Source of the DNA: Micrococcaceae bacterium
GTDB lineage: Bacteria > Actinomycetota > Actinomycetes > Actinomycetales > Micrococcaceae
Assembly (NCBI GenBank): GCA_030452125.1
Contig: JAKDMV010000015.1
Coordinates: 1 to 38,777, forward strand
Reading direction: 5' to 3'
Length of the DNA: 38,777 nt
Positions 32,328-38,777 of the stretch are shown piece after piece. The first letter of the stretch is position 1. Each line of letters opens with the position of its first letter. Below the pieces are notes generated by a model. The model made no database searches, was not told where the DNA came from, and saw only the letters and a program-made list of their open reading frames with translations. The position numbers were made by a program, and so were the translations under genes.

Positions 32328-33813
32328 ATGGAAGAATCAACGTCCACCGTCAACACCCCCCAGGAAGAATCCTCGGGCATGGCCCGGCATCCCCTGCTGG
32401 CGGTCGTCGTGCTCGGCTTCTCGAGCCTCTGTGCGGCCCTCACACAGTCGCTGGTCATCCCGATCCAGCCGGACCTGCCCGCCTTGCTGGACACCTCCGG
32501 GAGCAACGCCGCCTGGGTCGTCACCGCCACGCTCCTGGGCGGGGCCGTCGCCATGCCGGTGGCCGGCCGCCTGGCCGACATCAAGGGCAGGAAACCCGTT
32601 CTGGTGGTCTCCGCGCTCACCTTGCTGCTCGGCTCGCTCGTGGCCGCCGTTTCCAACGCCTTCATCCTCGTGGTCATCGGCCGGGTCCTGCAGGGACTGG
32701 CCATGGGATACATCCCGGTGGCCATCAGCTTCGCCCGCGAACTCTCGGCTCCCCGGATGAGGAATGCCGCGGTGGCCGGGATCAGCGCGACCCTGGGCGT
32801 CGGGGGCGCCCTCGGCCTGCCCCTGGCCGCGTGGATCTCGCAGGAATACAACTGGCACGCCCTCTTCTGGCTGACGGCCGGACTGGGCCTCGTGGTCACC
32901 GTGCTCTCCGCCACGGCGTTGCCCCACCGGGCCATCCAGCACCCCGCCACCTTCGACGCCATCGGCGCCCTGGGTCTGGCGGCAGGCATCGTCGGCATCC
33001 TGGTCGGCGTCTCGAAGGGCAACGACTGGGGCTGGCTCTCCATCGGAACCCTCGGCGCGATCGTCGGCGGCCTGCTGGTGCTGGCGTTGTGGGGGGGTCT
33101 ACGAACTCCGGCATGACGAACCGCTGGTGGATCTACGCTCCACGGCCCGCCGCCCGGTCCTGCTCACGAACATCGCCGCGGTCCTGATGGGCTTCGGCAT
33201 GATGGCCCAGTCCATCGTGATCCCGCAGCTGCTCGAGATGCCCTCCTCCACCGGCTTCGGCCTGGGCCAGAGCGTCCTGGAAGCGGGCCTCTGGATGGCA
33301 CCGGGCGGACTGATGATGCTGCTGTTCTCACCGATCTCGGCCGGGTTGATGACGCGGTTCGGCGGGCGCACGACGCTGGCCCTGGGGGCCTTCGTCATGG
33401 CCGCCGGCTACGGCTTCGCGTTCCTGCTCACCGACGCCCCCTGGCAGCTCATGCTCGCCTCCTGCATCGCCTGCGCCGGCATCGGCATCGGTTACGCGGC
33501 GATGCCGATGCTCGTCATGGACAACCTGCCGGCCGCCGAGGCCGGATCCGGGGTGGGCGTCAATGCCCTGATGCGCTCCATCGGCACCACCAGCGCCGCC
33601 GCGGTGATGGCCATCGTCCTGACCAGCAATTCGGTCACGCTGTCCCCGGGGACCACCCCGGTCCCCACGCAGGACGCCTTCAGCCTGTGCTTCCTGATCG
33701 GCGCGCTGGCCGCCGTGGCCGCCGGTGCCGTCACCCTGACCATTCGTCGTCGCCCCCTGTTCGAGGCGACGCCCGAGGAGTCCGAAAAGGTCCCGGAACC
33801 GGCAGGCGTCTGA
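32328..33813 (+). pseudogene. MFS multidrug exporter (DHA2/EmrB-QacA type), frameshifted
   Basis: Two adjoining frames make one 14-TM drug:H+ antiporter. Frame 1 runs 32328-33116 and has motif A (GRLADIKGRKP) and motif C-like GISATLGVGGALGLPLA. Frame 2 continues from about 33098 to 33813 (RRPVLLTNIAAVLMGFGMMAQ onward). The break is at a run of seven G (33091-33097): removing one G joins ALWG to VYELRHDEPLVDLRSTARR, the expected loop, and gives one protein of 494 residues. As written, frame 1 ends after 262 residues with a stray GLRTPA. It may be a true mutation, a phase-variable tract or a reading error. It is controlled by the divergent MarR regulator. Confidence 0.85.
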
Positions 33814-33814
33814 T

Positions 33815-33855
33815 CCTGCCGCCGGCAGCCTGCACCGCAGGCCGCCGGCGGCAGG
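33815..33855 (+). terminator. Very stable hairpin after the MFS gene
   Basis: CCTGCCGCCGGC (33815-33826) and GCCGGCGGCAGG (33844-33855) are perfect 12-base complements. GCCTGC/GCAGGC pair inside, leaving a loop of three bases. It begins one base past the exporter stop. No T run follows; this type of T-less hairpin is common at actinobacterial gene ends. Confidence 0.7.
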
Positions 33856-33974
33856 ACCCGGGGGGACCACCCACGTCCCCGCCGAGACCCCTGCCCATGA
33901 AACCCGGCTTGTGTCGGCCACTTCCCGTCGCCTACCATGTCGCTTTCGATCCGTTGAATGCTCAGGAGAAACAC

Positions 33975-34274
33975 ATGGCTGTTGAATACGATGAGGTCCG
34001 TCCCGACGTTGCCGAACGTGACGAGGAAACCCTCAAGCAGGTCAAGCAGATTGACGCGCCCAACAAGAAGACCGCGGTCGAGGAGCTGGACGAGGAAGAG
34101 CCCCTTGATGGCGACGAACTGCCCGGAGCCATCATCGACGAGGAGCTCGTCGTCCAGGTGCGTCCACAGGCCCAGGACGAGTTCACCTGTGGTGAGTGCT
34201 TCCTGGTTCGCTACCGGTCTCAGCTGTCCCGCGAGAAGGACGGCATGATGATCTGCAAGGAATGCGACGGCTGA
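33975..34274 (+). CDS. DUF4193 protein (actinobacterial zinc-ribbon-like)
   Basis: 99 residues from the ATG at 33975 with AGGAG 6 bases upstream. The N-terminal 65 residues are strongly acidic (ERDEETLKQVKQ, EELDEEEPLDGDEL). The C-terminus has two CxxC knuckles, CGEC and CKEC, 20 residues apart, likely one zinc site. DUF4193 is conserved across Actinobacteria, with no firm function; the acidic tail plus zinc ribbon hints at binding to a basic protein or the transcription machinery, which is only inference. It stands alone between the MFS terminator hairpin and a convergent small gene. Confidence 0.9.
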   Translation: MAVEYDEVRPDVAERDEETLKQVKQIDAPNKKTAVEELDEEEPLDGDELPGAIIDEELVVQVRPQAQDEFTCGECFLVRYRSQLSREKDGMMICKECDG

Positions 34275-34291
34275 TCACCGCCGGAAGGAAT

Positions 34292-34313
34292 TCCACCGTC
34301 CGCGAACGGTGGA
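34292..34313. terminator. Hairpin between convergent small genes
   Basis: TCCACCGT (34292-34299) and ACGGTGGA (34306-34313) are perfect 8-base complements with a 6-base loop, in the 61-base gap between the DUF4193 stop and the stop of the convergent small gene. It may end both transcripts. Confidence 0.55.
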
Positions 34314-34335
34314 GCCGCTGCCCGGAGCGGGTAGC

Positions 34336-34503
34336 TCAGGCGGTGCAGGCCTCGTTGGAGCACCCCGCATCCCTGCGGATCCAGTGCGCCTCGGCCGATC
34401 CGGTGTCCTCCCAGACGACATGTCGATGCTGGCCGCAGGAATCACAGGCCGGAGCCACGTAGGCGGCCTTCTCCGCATCGGTGTATGCACGGTAATCGCC
34501 CAT
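34336..34503 (-). CDS. Small zinc-ribbon-like protein of unknown function
   Basis: 55 residues from the ATG at 34503, with GGAGG 5 bases upstream. It has CDSCGQH at 20-26 and a C-terminal CSNEAC, giving four Cys that can bind one zinc in a knuckle fold, with several His and Trp between them (HRHVVWEDTGSAEAHWIRRDAG). I do not recognise a named family. It lies downstream of the FemABX gene on the same strand (83-base gap) and convergent with DUF4193. The good ribosome binding site and the paired cysteines support a real gene. Confidence 0.65.
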   Translation of the reverse strand: MGDYRAYTDAEKAAYVAPACDSCGQHRHVVWEDTGSAEAHWIRRDAGCSNEACTA

Positions 34504-34586
34504 TGCTGCCTCCAGGTCTCGGTCGCTATGGCGCCACCATATGCCCGAACTCCGGCGGGCGGTACCCCCTCGGCAGCGGCGGAGGC

Positions 34587-35735
34587 TCAGCCCCGGTCGC
34601 GCAGGCGCATATAAAGATTGAACGCCGCGGCCACTGCCTTGTTCAGCGGGTAGTCCCACTCCCCCAGCGTCTGCACCACATCACAGCCCAGGGTGGTCTT
34701 GAACTGCGTCAGGCCGGCCAGGTGGTGTTCGTTGTCCAGCGTCGCAGAGACCCCGCCGAGGTCCAGGAACGTGCATCCTTCCGCCAGCGAATCGGTGATC
34801 ATGCGGTGGATCAGCGCCTTGGGGGCATAGAGTTTGCGCTCCGCGCTCGAGGAGGCCCCATAGGTGTACCAGGCACCCTGTCCGGTGCGGACCCGGATGG
34901 CCGCAGCCAGGTCCCGCCCCTCGTGGACGGCGAAGTAGACCGTGAAGGTGCCTGGCGCGTGGGCGTTCAGGGCCTTCATCATGGTGGTGAAGTAGCTCGC
35001 CGGACGCCCGGTGAAACCATCACGTTCGGCCGTTTCCTGGGACAACGCGTGGAACCGTTCGATGTCGGCGATCCCCCCGACCTGGATCTCCAGCGGACCG
35101 GCGGCCGCCTTGCGGGCCTGCCGCCGGGAGTTCTGGTTCATCTGGGCCAGCACCCCGTCGAGGTCCAGCGCCTGGCCGTCGGCTGAGATCAACGGGATCC
35201 GTCCCGAGAACTCGGGCTGTCCGGCGGTGAAGTCCTCGCTGACCTCCTGCTTGGTCCAGCCCAGTCCGCGCAACTGCTCGGCGAGCGCGGCGGCCCGGTC
35301 ATCGACCTGCAGAGGTTCGAGCTCGGTCACCAATGAATATCCGCCGGCTGCGAGGGCCTTCCGGACGGCGGCCGTCCCCCAGCTCCGGGTGATCACCGGC
35401 GGGCCCATGCGGACCAGGAACACCCGGCTGGCCTTGAAATGGGCCAGCATCGGCGTGGTGATATCCGTCGGATCCAGTACGGACCAATCGGCAACGGGCC
35501 CCTCGGGCAGGTAGGCCAAGGTGTACTTCAGGACCGGGACCGGGCGGTGCAGCACCTGCACCGACGCCCGCAGGGCGCCCTGTGGATCAAACCAGCCGAG
35601 GTACTCGGCGCGCCATTCGCTCTTGACCCCGGCCCAGGCCGGGAGCTGCATGAAGCTGGTCTCTGGAAATGAAGCAAGGTGCGCGAGGTGGTCGGCTGCG
35701 GGAATCTGGCGGACCGAAAGCTGGGTGGATGTCAC
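34587..35735 (-). CDS. FemABX-type peptidoglycan bridge aminoacyltransferase
   Basis: 382 residues from a GTG at 35735. The FemAB double-GNAT fold is visible: SFMQLPAWAGVKSEWRAEYLGWFDPQG near residue 25, YTLAYLPEGPVADWS, LDGVLAQMNQNSRRQARKA (the Mxx(K/N)xRxxxRKA segment of the family) and DLGGVSATLDNEHHLAGLTQFKTTLGC at the end. Such enzymes use aminoacyl-tRNA to add residues to the lipid II stem peptide, building interpeptide bridges. The GTG start is supported by TATGCT ending 7 bases upstream (leaderless); an ATG at 35747 is the alternative. The much longer frame to 36446 only reads antisense to csoR. Confidence 0.88.
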   Translation of the reverse strand: MTSTQLSVRQIPAADHLAHLASFPETSFMQLPAWAGVKSEWRAEYLGWFDPQGALRASVQVLHRPVPVLKYTLAYLPEGPVADWSVLDPTDITTPMLAHFKASRVFLVRMGPPVITRSWGTAAVRKALAAGGYSLVTELEPLQVDDRAAALAEQLRGLGWTKQEVSEDFTAGQPEFSGRIPLISADGQALDLDGVLAQMNQNSRRQARKAAAGPLEIQVGGIADIERFHALSQETAERDGFTGRPASYFTTMMKALNAHAPGTFTVYFAVHEGRDLAAAIRVRTGQGAWYTYGASSSAERKLYAPKALIHRMITDSLAEGCTFLDLGGVSATLDNEHHLAGLTQFKTTLGCDVVQTLGEWDYPLNKAVAAAFNLYMRLRDRG

Positions 35736-35742
35736 GCAGGTC

Positions 35743-35748
35743 AGCATA
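35743..35748 (-). promoter_or_regulatory. Probable -10 element of a leaderless FemABX mRNA
   Basis: TATGCT on the minus strand ends 7 bases before the GTG at 35735. It overlaps the alternative ATG at 35747, which argues for the GTG start. Confidence 0.45.
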
Positions 35749-35848
35749 GCAATGCCTGGCGGCTCGTTTGCGGTCCCACTCCGCACGACGCGGCACCGCG
35801 ATCCTGGACACCCCGGCGTCCATGCACCGCCGTCACCCCGGGTCCCCA

Positions 35849-35863
35849 TACCCCTATGGGGTA
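35849..35863. promoter_or_regulatory. CsoR box 1
   Basis: TACCCC-TAT-GGGGTA is a perfect dyad of the G-tract class bound by CsoR copper sensors. It lies directly upstream of the -35 hexamer of the csoR promoter. Confidence 0.7.
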
Positions 35864-35864
35864 C

Positions 35865-35892
35865 TTGACCAGATACCCTAGGGGGGTATAAC
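35865..35892 (+). promoter_or_regulatory. csoR-copZ-copA promoter overlapping CsoR box 2
   Basis: TTGACC (35865-35870), a 16-base spacer and TATAAC (35887-35892) form the best -35/-10 pair in the window. The spacer holds a second dyad, ATACCC-TAGGG-GGGTAT (35873-35889), which runs into the -10, so CsoR bound there would block RNA polymerase. The -10 ends 8 bases before the csoR ATG, so the mRNA is leaderless. Confidence 0.75.
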
Positions 35893-35900
35893 TTGGCGTC

Positions 35901-36242
35901 ATGGACACCACCTTGCCGACCGCTGGCCAGCCAGCAGACGAACATCGCGAGCACGGCTACACCGCCGATAAACAGGCCCTGCTCAAGCGGCTGGGCCGCG
36001 TCGAAGGGCAGGTCCGCGGGATCGCACGGATGGTGGACGAAGAAAAGTACTGCATCGATATCCTCACCCAGATCTCGGCGATCAACGCGGCACTGCACAA
36101 GGTCAGCCTCGGCCTGGTCGAGGAGCACATCGGCCATTGCGTCGTCGGGGCCGCCCAGGATTCGCTGGAGACCGGTGACCCGGAAATCGTCAACGACAAG
36201 GTCCGCGAGGCCTCGGCCGCTATCGGCCGCCTCCTCCGCTGA
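35901..36242 (+). CDS. csoR: Copper-sensing transcriptional repressor CsoR
   Basis: 113 residues, all-helical DUF156 fold. The Cu(I) ligands are in the canonical spacing: Cys51 (KYCIDIL), His76 and Cys80 (EEHIGHCVV). The family helix LLKRLGRVEGQVRGIARMVDEEKYC precedes them. It represses its own operon until Cu(I) releases it from DNA. Two matching boxes lie just upstream. First gene of csoR-copZ-copA, 19 bases before copZ. Confidence 0.95.
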   Translation: MDTTLPTAGQPADEHREHGYTADKQALLKRLGRVEGQVRGIARMVDEEKYCIDILTQISAINAALHKVSLGLVEEHIGHCVVGAAQDSLETGDPEIVNDKVREASAAIGRLLR

Positions 36243-36261
36243 CCCCCGAACAGGAGCATAA

Positions 36262-36483
36262 GTGAGCACCACCATCAGCATCACGGGCATGACCTGCACC
36301 CACTGCGTCGCCTCCGTCACCGAGGAACTCTCGGAGATCGAGGGCATCACCGGCGTCGAGGTCGATCTCGTCGCCGGAGGAGTCTCCACCGCACGCATCG
36401 AGTCCACCGGGCCGCTCGGTGAAGCGAGCCTCCAGGAGGCCGTCACCGAGGCCGGCTACGCCCTCGTCCCCACGAACACCTAA
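36262..36483 (+). CDS. copZ: Copper chaperone with a heavy-metal-associated domain
   Basis: 73 residues from a GTG with AGGAG 5 bases upstream. A single ferredoxin-like HMA domain with the metal site GMTCTHC (Cys12, Cys15). It carries Cu(I) in the cytosol to the P-type ATPase and probably to CsoR. It lies between csoR and copA. Confidence 0.94.
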   Translation: MSTTISITGMTCTHCVASVTEELSEIEGITGVEVDLVAGGVSTARIESTGPLGEASLQEAVTEAGYALVPTNT

Positions 36484-36507
36484 GTCGTCCCCGCCAGGAG
36501 CATCACC

Positions 36508-38769
36508 ATGGAACAGCACGTCGACCGCACCACCGCTGAAGCCCGGGTCCTGGACCTGGACATCCAGGGGATGAGTTGCGCCTCGTGCGTCTCACGGATC
36601 GAGCGCAAGCTGGGCAAGATCGAGGGCGTGGAAGCCAGCGTGAACCTGCCGCTGGAATCAGCGCGGGTCACCGCCCCGGCCTCGGTCAGCGACGCGGACC
36701 TGCTCACAGCGGTCGAGGCCGCCGGCTACGGCGCCTCGGTCAGGCAGGATCCACACCACCACCCCGAGTCCGATGCGCAGGACCACCCGGGCGACCCCGG
36801 CGAAGGCCCCGATCACCTGAACCACGGCGGAAGCGCCGAGGACCTGCGTCCGCGGCTGATCGGCGGGGCGATCTTCACCATTCCGCTGTTCCTGATCTCC
36901 ATGGTCCCCGCCCTGCAGTTCCCCCATTGGGGCTGGGTGGCCCTGGCCTTGGCGACCCCGGTGACCTGGTGGTCGGCCTGGCCGTTCCACCGGGCCGCGG
37001 CGGTCAGCGCCCGGCACTTCTCCTCCACCATGGACACCCTGGTCTCCATCGGCGTGCTGGCCGCCTATCTCTTCTCCCTGTGGCAGCTGCTCCTGGACCC
37101 GGCCATGACCGCCGAGACCGGGATGGGCATGTCCGACCACCAGCTCTACTTCGAAACGGCCGGCGTCGTGGCCACCTTCCTACTGCTGGGCCGGTGGCTC
37201 GAGGCCCGCGCCAAGACCACCGCGGGCGATGCCCTGCAGTCGTTGCTGAGCCTGGGCGCCAAGGACGCCACCGTGCTGCGCGACGGTGCCGAAGTGCGCA
37301 TCCCCGCCTCGGATCTGGTTCCCGGCGATGAGATCGTCGTGCGCCCCGGGGAGAAGATCGCCACCGACGGCTACATCCTCGAGGGGGAATCGGCCATCGA
37401 CACCTCGCTGATCACCGGTGAATCCGCCCCCACCGACGTCGGCCCCGAGGACACCGTCACCGGCGCCACCATCAACACCTCGGGCCGGCTGCTGGTCCGG
37501 GCCACCCGGGTCGGCGCGGAGACGACGCTGGCCCAGATGGGCCGGATGGTCTCCGATGCCCAGACCGGCAAGGCGCCGATCGCCCGGCTGGCCGACCGGA
37601 TCTCGGCGGTATTCGTCCCGATCGTGCTGGCCATCGCCGTGGTCACGTTCATCCTGTGGTTCGCCCTGTCCGGGGACCTCCAGTCGGCCTTCACCGCGGC
37701 GGTATCCGTCCTGGTCATCGCCTGCCCCTGCGCCCTGGGTCTGGCCACCCCCATCGGCCTGCTCGTGGGTACCGGACGGGGTGCACAGCTGGGCATCCTC
37801 ATCCGCGGGCCCCAGGTCCTGGAGGACACCCGCCGGGTCGATACCGTCCTGCTGGACAAGACGGGAACCGTCACCGAAGGCCGGCTGGCCTTGGCCGACG
37901 TGATCGCCACCGCCGACGTCGACCGGGAAACCATCCTCGCCTTCGCCGGGGCCGCCGAATCCGGGTCCGAGCATCCGATCGCCCAGGCCATCACCGCGGC
38001 CGGCCGCGCCACCGGCACCATCTCCGCCTTCACCTCCTCCCCCGGAGGCGGGGTCCGCGCCACCGTGGGTTCCTCCGTCGTGGTCGTGGGTTCACCCGCC
38101 TGGCTGGAGGACAACGGGACCGCGCCCGACGCCGCCTCGCTCACCGCCCTGTCCTCGGCCCGGAAACAAGGCACGACGGCGGTGCTGGTGGCCGTGGACA
38201 GCTCCGCCATCGGAGTGATCGGGCTGCGCGACACCGTCCGCGAATCCTCCCCGGCAGCGATCAAACGCCTGCGCTCCCTCGGCTTGCGTCCGATGCTGCT
38301 GACCGGGGACAACCAGGAGGTGGCCGCCCAGGTGGCCGCCTCGGTCGGCATCGACCCGGCCGACGTCTTCGCCGGGGTCCTGCCGGCGGGCAAGGTCGAC
38401 AAGGTGGCCGAAATGCAGGCCACCGGCGCCGTGGTGGCGATGGTCGGCGACGGCGTCAACGACGCCCCGGCCCTGGCCCGGGCGGACCTGGGACTGGCCA
38501 TGGGCTCGGGAACCGACGTGGCCATCGAAGCGGCGGACATCACCGTGATGGGCAACGACCTGGCCCAGATCCCGCAGGCGATCGAGCTCTCCCGCAGAAC
38601 GCTGGGCATCATCAGGACGAACCTGTTCTGGGCGTTCCTCTACAACACGATCGGCATCCCGGTCGCCGCCCTGGGGCTGCTCAACCCCATGATCGCCGGC
38701 GGTGCCATGGCGGCCAGCTCGGTGCTGGTGGTCCTGAACAGCCTGCGTCTGCGCGGCTTCGGGAAGTAG
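36508..38769 (+). CDS. copA: Copper-exporting P1B-type ATPase
   Basis: 753 residues, complete. One N-terminal HMA domain with GMSCASC (Cys24, Cys27), then a His/Asp-rich linker (about 80-112, starting DPHHH) that may add metal binding. Eight membrane segments follow; the transport motif CPC is at 406-408 and the phosphorylated Asp450 is in DKTGTVTEG. The actuator loop TGES, the SEHPIA motif (HP locus) and GDGVNDAPAL of the ATP-binding domain are all intact. It pumps Cu(I) out of the cytosol. AGGAG precedes the ATG. Last gene of the copper operon; eight bases of window remain. Confidence 0.96.
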   Translation: MEQHVDRTTAEARVLDLDIQGMSCASCVSRIERKLGKIEGVEASVNLPLESARVTAPASVSDADLLTAVEAAGYGASVRQDPHHHPESDAQDHPGDPGEGPDHLNHGGSAEDLRPRLIGGAIFTIPLFLISMVPALQFPHWGWVALALATPVTWWSAWPFHRAAAVSARHFSSTMDTLVSIGVLAAYLFSLWQLLLDPAMTAETGMGMSDHQLYFETAGVVATFLLLGRWLEARAKTTAGDALQSLLSLGAKDATVLRDGAEVRIPASDLVPGDEIVVRPGEKIATDGYILEGESAIDTSLITGESAPTDVGPEDTVTGATINTSGRLLVRATRVGAETTLAQMGRMVSDAQTGKAPIARLADRISAVFVPIVLAIAVVTFILWFALSGDLQSAFTAAVSVLVIACPCALGLATPIGLLVGTGRGAQLGILIRGPQVLEDTRRVDTVLLDKTGTVTEGRLALADVIATADVDRETILAFAGAAESGSEHPIAQAITAAGRATGTISAFTSSPGGGVRATVGSSVVVVGSPAWLEDNGTAPDAASLTALSSARKQGTTAVLVAVDSSAIGVIGLRDTVRESSPAAIKRLRSLGLRPMLLTGDNQEVAAQVAASVGIDPADVFAGVLPAGKVDKVAEMQATGAVVAMVGDGVNDAPALARADLGLAMGSGTDVAIEAADITVMGNDLAQIPQAIELSRRTLGIIRTNLFWAFLYNTIGIPVAALGLLNPMIAGGAMAASSVLVVLNSLRLRGFGK

Positions 38770-38777
38770 CCGGGGCC

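Noticed and set aside
34587..36446. 619-codon minus-strand frame suggesting a fused FemABX protein
   Set aside because: The first 237 codons run antisense to csoR and its promoter; the FemABX homology begins only at the GTG near 35735.
1..38777. CRISPR arrays, rRNA, tRNA genes and insertion sequences
   Set aside because: I looked for regularly spaced repeats, cloverleaf-like stretches and transposase motifs and saw none.

Overview
This is a GC-rich (about 70%) chromosomal window. Codon use, protein similarity by eye, many ATGA/GTGA start-stop overlaps, leaderless -10 spacing, DUF4193, a CsoR/CopZ/CopA set, ectoine genes and a branched-chain keto-acid dehydrogenase all point to an actinobacterium, most likely of the Micrococcaceae (Arthrobacter/Citricoccus/Kocuria-like). 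Genus is an inference; no rRNA is present. I see no phage, IS element, CRISPR array or tRNA.

Layout. 1-3839 (minus): an aminotransferase followed by the E1alpha, E1beta and (cut by the left edge) E2 genes of a branched-chain 2-oxo acid dehydrogenase. 3955-6074: a small membrane protein, then a convergent two-gene cassette of a WXG100-like small protein and a large alpha/beta hydrolase. 6261-7670: purB. 7674-11826 (minus): a complete iron-siderophore ABC importer under a near-perfect DtxR/IdeR box. 11879-15367 (minus): an ABC exporter coupled to a histidine kinase/response regulator pair. 15457-20383 (minus): rlmN, an MpaB-type oxygenase, an aminotransferase and an M81 (MlrC-like) metallopeptidase, the last three translationally coupled. 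20422-22299: a DedA protein, a universal stress protein and, divergently, a pyrimidine-dimer glycosylase. 22351-24811 (minus): ectABC with a leaderless promoter and a UUCG terminator. 24946-26671 (minus): a DUF998 membrane protein and a VOC protein whose end is fused to a relic of a DUF779 gene. 26977-31587 (minus): GAF-domain regulator, aldehyde dehydrogenase, AdhP alcohol dehydrogenase and DUF779, with strong hairpins in both operon spacers. 31733-33855: MarR regulator and a divergent DHA2-type MFS exporter that is frameshifted at a G7 tract. 33975-35735: DUF4193, a small zinc-ribbon-like protein and a FemABX peptidyltransferase. 35849-38769 (plus): csoR-copZ-copA copper efflux operon with two CsoR boxes.

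The genes describe an aerobic soil or saline-habitat bacterium: iron uptake, osmoprotection by ectoine, copper efflux, alcohol/aldehyde oxidation, branched-chain amino-acid breakdown (precursors for iso/anteiso lipids) and UV/stress protection. The least ordinary items are the WXG100-like/hydrolase cassette, the M81 operon, the DUF779 relic under the VOC gene, the G-tract frameshift in the exporter, and the repeated use of -10 hexamers 6-8 bases before start codons (leaderless transcripts).
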